In this document: piece after piece, positions 37,643 to 49,302 of the stretch
Numbering within the stretch: the stretch's first letter is position 1
Layout: each line of letters begins with the position of its first letter
NCBI GenBank assembly: GCA_947166565.1
Contig: CAMVEL010000001.1
Location: 98,823-162,822 of the forward strand
DNA length: 64,000 bases
DNA from: an uncultured Erysipelotrichaceae bacterium
Lineage (GTDB): Bacteria; Bacillota_I; Bacilli_A; RFN20; CAG-826
Direction of reading: 5' to 3'
Program-made: the position numbers and the translations under genes
The notes under the pieces: model-generated
Told to the model about the DNA's origin: nothing
Database searches by the model: none
Seen by the model: only the letters and a program-made list of their open reading frames with translations

Positions 37643-38848
37643 ATGAAAGGAAACCTAGTCTATGTACAAAGCGGAGGCCCGACCTCCGTTATCAATTCCT
37701 CCCTTTACGGAGCCATTTTAGAAGCCAAGAAACATCCGGAGATCGAACATGTGTTCGGATCCCTTAATGGAGTCGAGGGCTTAATCGAGGACAACCTCAT
37801 CGATATGTATGCCGAGGACGAAACCGAGCTTTCTTACCTTAAGCAAACCCCAGGGACCATCCTTGGGTCTGCTAGGCGCAAACTTCCGGAGGATTTGGAC
37901 GATCCGGTCTATGACAAGATCTTCGCGACCCTCCATAAGCACAACATCAAAGCCGTTCTCTTCAATGGTGGGAACGACTCCATGGATACCACTAACAAGA
38001 TTTCCCGCGTCGCGGCAAAACGCGGCGAGGATGTCCTCACCATTGGTATCCCCAAGACCATCGATAACGACCTTGCCAATACCGACCACTCCGTTGGTTT
38101 CCCCTCCGCGGCCCGTATGGTCATGAACCAAACCCTCGCCCTCTCGATTGATTCCTGTTGCTTCAAGAAAGGCAAGGTCTACCTCGTCGAAATCATGGGA
38201 CGCGATGCCGGATGGCTCACCGCCGCCGCAGGATTAGTCCCCGCCCCATATACCCCGGATGCCTTCATTCTCCCAGAGATGAAGCAGGATGTCCCAACCC
38301 TACTTGAAATTATCCGTAAGGCCTATGAAGAAAAAGGACACGCGGTCATCGCCATGAGCGAAGGCGTCCAATTCGATGTTGGCGTCGACGTTGAAGTCGA
38401 TTCCTTCGGCCATATCTGCCTCGATGGTGCGGCCCATGGTCTCGCCAAACTCATCAAGAAGGAACTTCGCCTCCCCGTCCGCGAAGTCATTTATAGCACC
38501 CTGGCTAGGGCTAACCCCGTCTACATCTCCAAAGTCGACTCCGAAGAGGCGATAGGCGTTGGAGGATTCGGCGTCAAGGCCGTCACCGAAGGCAAAACCG
38601 GTTATATGGTCGCCATCAAACGCGATTCCACCGTTCCTTATGCCTCCCATTTCGAGCTCCATCCAGTCTCCGAAATCGCTAATGCGGTCTCCCTTATCCC
38701 ACAGGATTGGTTAGAGGGATACACCAAAATCTCTGAGCCTCTAAAGGCTTATATCCTCTCCCTCATCAACGCCGGCATCGAAATTAAATACGACGAAAAC
38801 GGCTTGACCCATTACACCAAACTTCGCAAAGTCAAAGTCGTTGACTAA
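37643..38848 (+). CDS. pfp: Diphosphate (PPi)-type phosphofructokinase
   Basis: NGGNDSMDTTNKIS and GIPKTIDNDL (K in PKTIDND, PPi-type pattern), IMGRDAGWL. Confidence 0.88.
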   Translation: MKGNLVYVQSGGPTSVINSSLYGAILEAKKHPEIEHVFGSLNGVEGLIEDNLIDMYAEDETELSYLKQTPGTILGSARRKLPEDLDDPVYDKIFATLHKHNIKAVLFNGGNDSMDTTNKISRVAAKRGEDVLTIGIPKTIDNDLANTDHSVGFPSAARMVMNQTLALSIDSCCFKKGKVYLVEIMGRDAGWLTAAAGLVPAPYTPDAFILPEMKQDVPTLLEIIRKAYEEKGHAVIAMSEGVQFDVGVDVEVDSFGHICLDGAAHGLAKLIKKELRLPVREVIYSTLARANPVYISKVDSEEAIGVGGFGVKAVTEGKTGYMVAIKRDSTVPYASHFELHPVSEIANAVSLIPQDWLEGYTKISEPLKAYILSLINAGIEIKYDENGLTHYTKLRKVKVVD

Positions 38849-39564
38849 GCTTCCCTAGGCTTCGCGATCTTCCTATAAAAGAATAATAATAGGAAGGACA
38901 GCAAAGCCATTAAGCCAGCCATAACGATAACTGCAATAACACCTAACCAAAGTCCCCCTTGCATGAAGCCATACCAGTCATAGGCAAAGGGGACTTTTCC
39001 ATTCGCGTCCATATGGCTTATGGCCGTACTTGCATAGAAGATTTCATAGGCAATCGCGGGGATTAACGCTACAAGGATAAGTTTGTAATCGAGCCTCTTG
39101 TCCGCGTTAAGCAAAAAAACCGCGATTGAGGCAACCGGGGTAAGGAGATGGAAGAAGAGGTTATGGTTACGGTATAGATTGAAGAAACTATCGATATTCC
39201 CCTCTTTTATGGCAACGCCTGGGCCTAAGATTAGGAGGATGGTCACCATCGTCAAGGCCAAACAAGAGGCTCCGACGAATTCGGTTATGTCCAACCATTT
39301 CGGTCTTTTCTCAATTTTCTTAAGAAGACGCAACAGATCGTAGACGATGCAAATGATGGAAATGAAACCGATTAGGATATTGCTTTCGACGGTGAAATAC
39401 CGAAGGGCCGTATAATCGGAAGCGGCCGCGGTAGGTTTGAAAAAGCGAAGACCCGCAAACCTCATGATGACCGCTAAGATGGTCATTAGAAGGACAAGAA
39501 TATGCAAAACAAGGGACGCGATATCCTTCCTTTTTTGTCTTTTTTCATCCGTTAATTGATGCAT
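38845..39564 (-). CDS. Pr6Pr-like integral membrane protein
   Basis: About six TM; DYTALRYFTVESNILIGFISIICIVYDLL. Confidence 0.6.
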   Translation of the reverse strand: MHQLTDEKRQKRKDIASLVLHILVLLMTILAVIMRFAGLRFFKPTAAASDYTALRYFTVESNILIGFISIICIVYDLLRLLKKIEKRPKWLDITEFVGASCLALTMVTILLILGPGVAIKEGNIDSFFNLYRNHNLFFHLLTPVASIAVFLLNADKRLDYKLILVALIPAIAYEIFYASTAISHMDANGKVPFAYDWYGFMQGGLWLGVIAVIVMAGLMALLSFLLLFFYRKIAKPREA

Positions 39565-39702
39565 GTCCCCATTATATTAGCATTTCGAATCGATTTATCC
39601 CTATCGTTTTCTCTTATAAACAATCGTTGATGAAAGTGGTTTCCTCTCCCTTCCTAAAGGGAAGAGGAACGATTATAATTCTGCAAGACAAAAGGAAAAA
39701 CG

Positions 39703-40197
39703 ATGAAACTTGCCGAACGTTATGTGAAATGGGAAGAGGAAAAGAGATTACTCTTTTGGCTCATCGTCGTCGATGTCTTCGGACTTGCGGTTTTCGTGCC
39801 GTTTTTCCTCCTTTCGAACCCCGGTTTGTTCTTTGGCTGGTTACTTGGCAGCGCCGTCGAGATCATCTGCTATTTGACGATGGTCTATGGTTCTTCCTTG
39901 GTTTTGGATTATTCCTCCAAGCGCGGCGGAAGGGAAAGAGGAATAGCGGTCACTTTGGCTTTTGCGGCCTTACGCTTCCTCCTTGCCGTTGGTTCCCTCG
40001 TCCTCGCCGCTTTCCTCACCTTCAAAACGGAAGGTAAGGCCATCAATTTCTTCACCACCGCGGGAGCCTACCTCCCATTAGTCATCGTTTCGATCGTCTT
40101 CACCCTTATCCATAACCGCGAAAAGAAGAAGGGCAATAAGGATGTGAAGAAAGAAGAGAAGCCTTTGGAAAAGGGTGAGGAGGCTATCGATGAATAA
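39703..40197 (+). CDS. AtpI-like membrane protein upstream of the ATP synthase operon
   Basis: Four TM segments, position directly upstream of atpB. Confidence 0.6.
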   Translation: MKLAERYVKWEEEKRLLFWLIVVDVFGLAVFVPFFLLSNPGLFFGWLLGSAVEIICYLTMVYGSSLVLDYSSKRGGRERGIAVTLAFAALRFLLAVGSLVLAAFLTFKTEGKAINFFTTAGAYLPLVIVSIVFTLIHNREKKKGNKDVKKEEKPLEKGEEAIDE

Positions 40198-41005
40198 CCT
40201 CACCCTTTTCAACGCGATTTCCGATTTGGTCGATACCTTCACCAACAAATGGGGCCAGTTCCGCCTTTCGGGCGGAGTCCTTTCCTCCCTTATCATCATG
40301 ACCATCATCGCCATCCTCGCGATCATCATCGGCATCCAAGCCAAAGTCACAGACCCCTTGAAGAAGCCGAAGGGATTATTGAAACTCGCCGAAATCTTCG
40401 TCGAATGGTTGGAGAACTGGACCGCCGATACGATGGGCATAACCAAAGGCAGCATGTGGCCTGGCTATTTCATGGGCCTATTCACCTATTTGTTCGTTTC
40501 CTTCATCTGGGGCATAACGGGCATGCATACCGTCATCGACGTTTTGCTAATACCGTTGAGTTTGGCAATCGTCATGTTCATCCTCATCCAAGTTACGGGC
40601 CTTCGTTATCAAAAGGGCCGTTATTTCCATCGTTATATCGAGCCCCTTATCCCTTGGCTTCCAATCAACCTCATCACAATGTGGACCCCGATCATCTCGA
40701 CTTCCCTTCGTATGTTCGGTAACGCCATCGCCGGTTCGATCATCCTTGCTATCGTCGATTGGGCGTTACAAGGCCTTTCGGTAACCATTTTCTCCGGCAT
40801 GGGCGATTGGGGACGCGTATTCTTAAGCCCCGTCGTCCTCGCCGTCTTGAATCTATATTTCTCTTTATTCTCAGGGTATGTGCAGACCCTTGTATTCTGC
40901 TCCCTTAACGCCGTCTGGATTGGACAGGAGATCCCTGCCATTGAGACGATGAATGAGGAACAACAGGTCGTTCGCTCCCCTAAGAATGAGGCATTGACCC
41001 AATAA
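40190..41005 (+). CDS. atpB: ATP synthase F0 subunit a
   Basis: STSLRMFGNAIAGSII (conserved Arg) and operon context. Confidence 0.93.
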   Translation: MNNLTLFNAISDLVDTFTNKWGQFRLSGGVLSSLIIMTIIAILAIIIGIQAKVTDPLKKPKGLLKLAEIFVEWLENWTADTMGITKGSMWPGYFMGLFTYLFVSFIWGITGMHTVIDVLLIPLSLAIVMFILIQVTGLRYQKGRYFHRYIEPLIPWLPINLITMWTPIISTSLRMFGNAIAGSIILAIVDWALQGLSVTIFSGMGDWGRVFLSPVVLAVLNLYFSLFSGYVQTLVFCSLNAVWIGQEIPAIETMNEEQQVVRSPKNEALTQ

Positions 41006-41030
41006 AAACCATTAATTAGGAGGTAATTTT

Positions 41031-41297
41031 ATGGGATTTCTAGCTAATATGGCCCAGATCTTCTTGGCCGCCGACCAAGCCGGACTCGCCGCTATCGGCG
41101 CCGGTCTCGCCGTCTGCATGGGCACCTTCTCCTCAATCGGAGAATCGAGGATCGCCTGCCACGCAATCGACGGTATGGTCCGCAACCCCGAGATGGCCAA
41201 GAACCTTCGCTCGACGATGATCCTTGCGATCGCGCTTGACGAATCAACCGCGATTTACGCATTCGTCATCGCAATTCTCATCCTCTTCGTCTTATAA
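41031..41297 (+). CDS. atpE: ATP synthase F0 subunit c
   Basis: GAGLAVCMGTFSSIGE...MVRNPEMAKNLRSTMILAIALDESTAIYAFVIAILILF. Confidence 0.95.
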   Translation: MGFLANMAQIFLAADQAGLAAIGAGLAVCMGTFSSIGESRIACHAIDGMVRNPEMAKNLRSTMILAIALDESTAIYAFVIAILILFVL

Positions 41298-41311
41298 GGA
41301 CATTACGGACG

Positions 41312-41893
41312 ATGATCCCCAACCTGACAAAAAGTCTATTCGCGATTTTCGCGAGTTCGGGGGAAGGCGCGGTCGACAAGGACGATTTGGTAAGCAAACT
41401 CTTCCCAACCAACCCTTGGGACGTGGTCATCCAAATCTCGGCCTTCGTCATCTTGCTCCTCATCGTTTTCTTTATCGCGTATAAGCCCGTAAGAAAGCTT
41501 TTGCAACAAAGAAGCGAATACGTTGAGGGACAGATAACTTCCGCGGAAGAGGCCAATAAAGTGGCCCAAGCCGCCGCTTCCAAAAAAGAAGAAACGATAG
41601 AGGAAGGCAAAAAGGAAGCCGCCCGTATCGTTAAGGAAGCCAAGGAAGAAGCCTCGAAGGAGGCAACGCGCATCATCGCCGAAGCCAAGGATGAAGCGAC
41701 GAAACGCAGGATTCGCGCGGACGAAGAAATCGAAGAGGCCAAGGAAGCCTCTTTGCAGGAGGTCAAGGAGAACATTGTCGATGTTGCTCTCGCCGCTTCC
41801 AGCAAAGTCCTCGAAAGAGAGGTCTCCAAGGAAGATAACGAACGCCTCATATCCGATTTCGTCGATTCCGTTTATCGCGGTGAGGAGGAGTAA
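41312..41893 (+). CDS. atpF: ATP synthase F0 subunit b
   Basis: N-terminal TM followed by a charged helix; operon context. Confidence 0.92.
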   Translation: MIPNLTKSLFAIFASSGEGAVDKDDLVSKLFPTNPWDVVIQISAFVILLLIVFFIAYKPVRKLLQQRSEYVEGQITSAEEANKVAQAAASKKEETIEEGKKEAARIVKEAKEEASKEATRIIAEAKDEATKRRIRADEEIEEAKEASLQEVKENIVDVALAASSKVLEREVSKEDNERLISDFVDSVYRGEEE

Positions 41894-41896
41894 AAG

Positions 41897-42421
41897 ATGG
41901 ATGAGCTTTCCTCCAATTACGCAACCGCGTTATTCTCTCTAGTCGGCAAGGAAGAGGCCCCGCGCTATCTTCCCAAACTCGAGGAATTCGCCTCGCTTCT
42001 CCATGAGAACGACCTTTTGAATCGCGCCCTATGCTCCTATTCGCTAGGCAAAAAGGAAAAGGAAGGACTCTTGGAATCCGCCCTTGGTAAGGAAAGACTC
42101 CCCCATTTGCTCGACTTCCTAAAAGTCGTGCTCTCCCATCATCGTATGCGCCACCTAGACGCGATCATCGCTTCCTACCGAAGCCTTGTGAACGAGTCGA
42201 TCGGCGTGAAGGAAGGGATATGCTACACGCCCTTCCCCTTAGAGAAAGCCAAACTCCAGCAAATCGAAAAGGCCTTCGAGAAACGTTTGAACTCAAAGGT
42301 CCATCTCATCAACCGCGTCGATGAAAACCTCCTTGGAGGGGTAAAGGTCGCCCTTGATGGCAAAGTCTATGACGGAAGCCTTCGTTCGAGACTGCAGGAA
42401 CTTGGCAAAAACCTGAAATAA
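41897..42421 (+). CDS. atpH: ATP synthase F1 subunit delta
   Basis: YATALFSLVGKEE..., C-terminal LLGGVKVALDGKVYDGSLRSRLQEL. Confidence 0.92.
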   Translation: MDELSSNYATALFSLVGKEEAPRYLPKLEEFASLLHENDLLNRALCSYSLGKKEKEGLLESALGKERLPHLLDFLKVVLSHHRMRHLDAIIASYRSLVNESIGVKEGICYTPFPLEKAKLQQIEKAFEKRLNSKVHLINRVDENLLGGVKVALDGKVYDGSLRSRLQELGKNLK

Positions 42422-42433
42422 GGAGGGAATATT

Positions 42434-43939
42434 ATGAAGATAGATTCCAGCGAGATCACCTCATTGCTCAAAGCCCAAATCGCTGGGTATGAAGGCAAAT
42501 TGGAAACGGATGACGTCGGTACGGTCATATCCGTAGGCGACGGCATTGCCCTTTGCTATGGCCTTGATAAGGCGATGCTCGGCGAATTGCTCGTTTTCCC
42601 TCACGATGTCTATGGCATGGTCATGAACCTTGATTCGGATGATGTCGGAGCCGTCCTCCTAGGTTCCGATAGGCTCATTTCCGAAGGCGATACGGTCAAA
42701 CGCACCCACCGTGTTGTTGAGGTCCCCGTCGGTGACGCTCTCCTTGGAAGAGTAGTCAATTCCTTGGGCCAGCCAATTGATAACAATACCCCAATAAAGA
42801 CTACACGTACCCGCCCAATTGAACGTATTGCCCCTGGGGTCATGACTAGGAAATCCGTCGATACCCCTCTTGAAACCGGCATTAAGGCAATCGACGCCAT
42901 GATTCCTATTGGAAGAGGTCAACGCGAACTTATCATCGGCGATAGGCAAACCGGGAAAACCGCGATTGCCCTAGATACCATCATCAACCAAAAGGATAAG
43001 AACGTTAAATGCGTCTATGTCGCGATCGGTCAGAAGAATTCCTCCGTCGCTTCCTTGGTCGATAAATTGAAGAACATGGGCTGCATGGATTATGTGACCG
43101 TCGTCAGCGCCTCCGCTTCCGAATCCGCCCCGCTTCAATATATCGCCCCCTTCGCTGGTATGGCAATCGCCGAGGAATGGATGGAAAAAGGCGAGGACGT
43201 CCTCATCGTTTTCGACGATTTATCAAAGCACGCCGTCGCTTATCGTACCCTTGCCTTGCTACTAAAAAGGGCCCCAGGACGCGAAGCCTATCCCGGCGAT
43301 ATCTTCTATCTCCATTCGCGCCTTCTTGAGAGGGCATGCCGTTTATCCAAGGATTTCGGTGGAGGCTCAATCACCGCCTTGCCGATTATCGAAACCCAGG
43401 CTGGCGATATCTCCGCCTATATTCCAACTAACGTCATTTCCATCACGGACGGTCAGATATTCCTCCTCGTCGATTATTTCAACGAAGGCCAAAGGCCCGC
43501 CATCGATTCCGGCTTCTCCGTTAGCCGTGTCGGTGGAGCGGCCCAAACCAAGGCCATGAAGGCGGTCGCCCGTTCATTGAAGATCGAATTAGCCAATTAC
43601 CGCGAGATGCTTTCCTTCTCACAGTTTGGCAGCGATCTTGATCCCGCAACCAAAAAGATCCTCACCCACGGGGCCATCTTGATGGAAACGCTCAAGCAAA
43701 AGCAATATAACCCCTATCCGTTATGGAAACAGGTTTTCGAGCTCTTCGCCGTTCAGCAGAATTACCTCGATAACCTCCAGAAGAAGGAGGTCCGCCCCTT
43801 CTTGGACGAACTCAACGAATACGCTTACGCCCGCAGGAAAGAGGTCTTTGATGAAATCCAAGCCTCCGGGCAACTTAGCGATGACCAGAAGGAGATTCTC
43901 CGCGGAGTGATCGAATCCTTCATCGCCGAAAGGAAATAA
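42434..43939 (+). CDS. atpA: ATP synthase F1 subunit alpha
   Basis: [19 protein letters not shown]. Confidence 0.97.
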   Translation: MKIDSSEITSLLKAQIAGYEGKLETDDVGTVISVGDGIALCYGLDKAMLGELLVFPHDVYGMVMNLDSDDVGAVLLGSDRLISEGDTVKRTHRVVEVPVGDALLGRVVNSLGQPIDNNTPIKTTRTRPIERIAPGVMTRKSVDTPLETGIKAIDAMIPIGRGQRELIIGDRQTGKTAIALDTIINQKDKNVKCVYVAIGQKNSSVASLVDKLKNMGCMDYVTVVSASASESAPLQYIAPFAGMAIAEEWMEKGEDVLIVFDDLSKHAVAYRTLALLLKRAPGREAYPGDIFYLHSRLLERACRLSKDFGGGSITALPIIETQAGDISAYIPTNVISITDGQIFLLVDYFNEGQRPAIDSGFSVSRVGGAAQTKAMKAVARSLKIELANYREMLSFSQFGSDLDPATKKILTHGAILMETLKQKQYNPYPLWKQVFELFAVQQNYLDNLQKKEVRPFLDELNEYAYARRKEVFDEIQASGQLSDDQKEILRGVIESFIAERK

Positions 43940-43953
43940 GTTAAGGAGAAAGA

Positions 43954-46666
<2,713 letters not shown>

Positions 46667-46667
46667 A

Positions 46668-47891
46668 ATGAATTTCGTCTTCATCTCGCCGAACTTCCCG
46701 GTTCGTTATTTCAAGTGGGTGGAAGCCCTCAAAAACCATGGAGTCAACGTCCTCGGAATCGGGGACACCCCATATTACAACTGCCACGAGAGGCTGAAGA
46801 AGGCCTTGAAGGAATATTATTATGTTCCGGACATGAGCGATTTCGAGGCCATGAAAGCCGCGGTTTCCTATTATGTCTCCAAATACGGGAAGATCGACTT
46901 TATCGAAAGCGACAACGAGTGGTGGCTGACCCTCGATGCTAGATTACGTCAAGAATTCGGGGTCAACACCGGTTTCCTTCCTTGTCAGATGGATGCCATC
47001 AAAGCCAAATCCGCGATGAAGGAATATTTCGTTAAAGGCGGCGCCAAAGTCAGCCGTTATATCCTTGTCGATGGCCCGGCGGATTTGGAGAAAGCCAAGG
47101 AATTTATCAGGTCTGTCGGCTATCCTGTCTTCGTTAAGCCCAATGTTGGTGTCGGGGCCTCCGATAGCTTCAAAATCAAAGATGAGGATGCCCTTAACGC
47201 CTTCCTTTCCAAGCAGCTTATCGAAACCTATATCATGGAGGAATTCATCGAAGGCTTCATCGTCTCTTACGATGGCGTCTGCGATATCGATTCCAACGTG
47301 GTGTTTGCTACAAGCGACCATTTCCCAACGCCAATCGACCAAATCGTCAACGGGGCGATGGATATCATTTATTACAATAACCCATTCTCCTTGCCTTTCC
47401 ATGATATCGACGGTGAGGCCTTCGAAAAACTCGGTAGGTCCGTCGTTAAGGCCTTCGGTATCAGCAAGAGGTTCTTCCATATCGAATTCTTCGTCCTTAC
47501 CAAAGACAAAGAAGGACTAGGAAAGAAGGGCCAATTCATCGGCCTTGAATGCAACATGAGACCTCCAGGAGGCTATACCCCTGACCTTATCGACTACGCG
47601 AATTCCATTTCCTGTTACGAGCTGTACGCGGACGTCATCTGCTATAACGAGTCGAGGCAGGACCTGAACAAAGAGAAATTCTATGCCTTCGCGGTCAGCC
47701 GCAGGAACGGAGTCGATTACGTCCATTCCGAAAAGGAAATCGATGAAAAATACGGATCGGTTATCTGCATGAAGGGTAGATATCCCGCCCATATCGCCGT
47801 AGCGATGGGCGATAATTATTTCTACGCAAGATTCAAAGACTTCAAAGAAGGCGAGGAATTCGCCTCCTTCCTCTCCGCAAGGAAAGCCTAA
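46668..47891 (+). CDS. ATP-grasp domain protein of unknown substrate
   Basis: VGYPVFVKPNVGVGASDSFKI, YIMEEFIEG, GLECNMRPPGGYTPDLIDYA. Confidence 0.8.
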   Translation: MNFVFISPNFPVRYFKWVEALKNHGVNVLGIGDTPYYNCHERLKKALKEYYYVPDMSDFEAMKAAVSYYVSKYGKIDFIESDNEWWLTLDARLRQEFGVNTGFLPCQMDAIKAKSAMKEYFVKGGAKVSRYILVDGPADLEKAKEFIRSVGYPVFVKPNVGVGASDSFKIKDEDALNAFLSKQLIETYIMEEFIEGFIVSYDGVCDIDSNVVFATSDHFPTPIDQIVNGAMDIIYYNNPFSLPFHDIDGEAFEKLGRSVVKAFGISKRFFHIEFFVLTKDKEGLGKKGQFIGLECNMRPPGGYTPDLIDYANSISCYELYADVICYNESRQDLNKEKFYAFAVSRRNGVDYVHSEKEIDEKYGSVICMKGRYPAHIAVAMGDNYFYARFKDFKEGEEFASFLSARKA

Positions 47892-47900
47892 TAGGATTTA

Positions 47901-47922
47901 AGGGGCCTATGAAGCCCCTTTT
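47901..47922 (+). terminator. Rho-independent terminator downstream of the ATP-grasp gene
   Basis: AGGGGC-ctatgaa-GCCCCT-TTTC. Confidence 0.75.
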
Positions 47923-47923
47923 C

Positions 47924-48649
47924 TTATGCGTTTTCGCTCACTTTGATTAGGGCTCCGTCCTTATTCTCATAGAAGCCTTCTTCAAGGTCATAATTTTCGA
48001 GAAGGGCGAATTCCCCTTTGATGTTATCGCGATATTTATCGTTAAAAGTTTTTAGGGAATTCGAATACACGTATCCCTTATTTTTCTTTTCTCCCAAATA
48101 AGAAGTGAACTTCGAGGAATCATGAAACCTCACTAAATCCCCGTGGTGCATGTTCTCGTTTATATAGGAAACGACCGCGGAAGAAGTAGCGGAATGCCCC
48201 GTAAAAGGCATTATCTGGAAACTCTCTTTGCTGATACGGAAAGAATAGGGGAATTTTGTGGTGAAGACCCCTTTTAGGGAAGGGAATTCCATTTCGATTT
48301 TGTTTAGGGCTTCCGTGACAAAGGAAGAAGTAGACAAAGTCTCCGCGTGGATCATGTAAGCCTCGATTTTGGTTTCCATGATCGCTTTAGCGAATTTTGG
48401 CTCTAATTCTTGGCAATGGCCGCAATCTCCGGCGGCTATAACTAGATATACGGTCTCACCATCCCTTAATCGTTCGATTACCCTATCCCCGTTATCGTAG
48501 ATGCAAGTGGAGGAATAGGTGTATTCGCTTACCCCAATTAAATCGCCATTGCGGAAGACGACGGGGCTGTTTGGATTGATGGGAGAACTTCCACAGGAAA
48601 AAAGAATTGGGACAAGGACTAGTAGTTTTCTGACCGCGGTTTTCTTCAT
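47924..48649 (-). CDS. Thioredoxin-fold lipoprotein with CGHC motif
   Basis: Lipobox-like LVPILFSC; VYLVIAAGDCGHCQELEPKFAKAI. Confidence 0.65.
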   Translation of the reverse strand: MKKTAVRKLLVLVPILFSCGSSPINPNSPVVFRNGDLIGVSEYTYSSTCIYDNGDRVIERLRDGETVYLVIAAGDCGHCQELEPKFAKAIMETKIEAYMIHAETLSTSSFVTEALNKIEMEFPSLKGVFTTKFPYSFRISKESFQIMPFTGHSATSSAVVSYINENMHHGDLVRFHDSSKFTSYLGEKKNKGYVYSNSLKTFNDKYRDNIKGEFALLENYDLEEGFYENKDGALIKVSENA

Positions 48650-48765
48650 CGGCAAGATTATACATTTTTCCAAATAAGGAAAAAACTAGCCTAATTTACG
48701 CGAATTGCCTTCCCCGAAACCCTTGGTTTATAGGATAATTACATCAACAAGGAGATGAACCGATT

Positions 48766-49302
48766 ATGAATATCCTACACACCGTCAACGAAAACGAAAT
48801 CACCCCTGAGCATTTTCTAGCCTGCATCGAAATCCCCGCTGGCTCATCCTGCAAATACGAAATGGACGAGCATTCCGGTGCTTTAAAGCTTGATAGGATC
48901 CTTTATACCGCTACCCACTATCCTCAGAATTACGGATTCATCCCCAAAACCTGGGGACTTGACGATGACCCCCTCGATGTTTTGGTTATCACCTCTTGCC
49001 CGGTTGTTCCTTTAGCGCTTGTCCGCGCTTATCCAATTGGTATCCTCTCGATGATCGATTCAGGCAAAGTCGATGAGAAGATCATCGCCATTTGCCAAGA
49101 CGATCCCTTCTATAACGAATTCAAGGATATCAAGGATCTCCCACAGCATATCCTCCAGGAAATCCGCCATTTCTTCACCGTCTACAAACAGCTTGAACAC
49201 GGCAAAGAAACCGTAATCGAAGGCATCCATGGCGCCGAAAAAGCCAAGGACACCATCCTAAAAGGTAAGAAACGTTACCATGAGAAATTCCCAGAAAGGT
49301 AA
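48766..49302 (+). CDS. ppa: Inorganic pyrophosphatase (family I)
   Basis: EIPAGSSCKYEMDEHSGALKLDRILYTATHYPQNYGFIPKTWGLDDDPLDVLVI. Confidence 0.95.
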   Translation: MNILHTVNENEITPEHFLACIEIPAGSSCKYEMDEHSGALKLDRILYTATHYPQNYGFIPKTWGLDDDPLDVLVITSCPVVPLALVRAYPIGILSMIDSGKVDEKIIAICQDDPFYNEFKDIKDLPQHILQEIRHFFTVYKQLEHGKETVIEGIHGAEKAKDTILKGKKRYHEKFPER

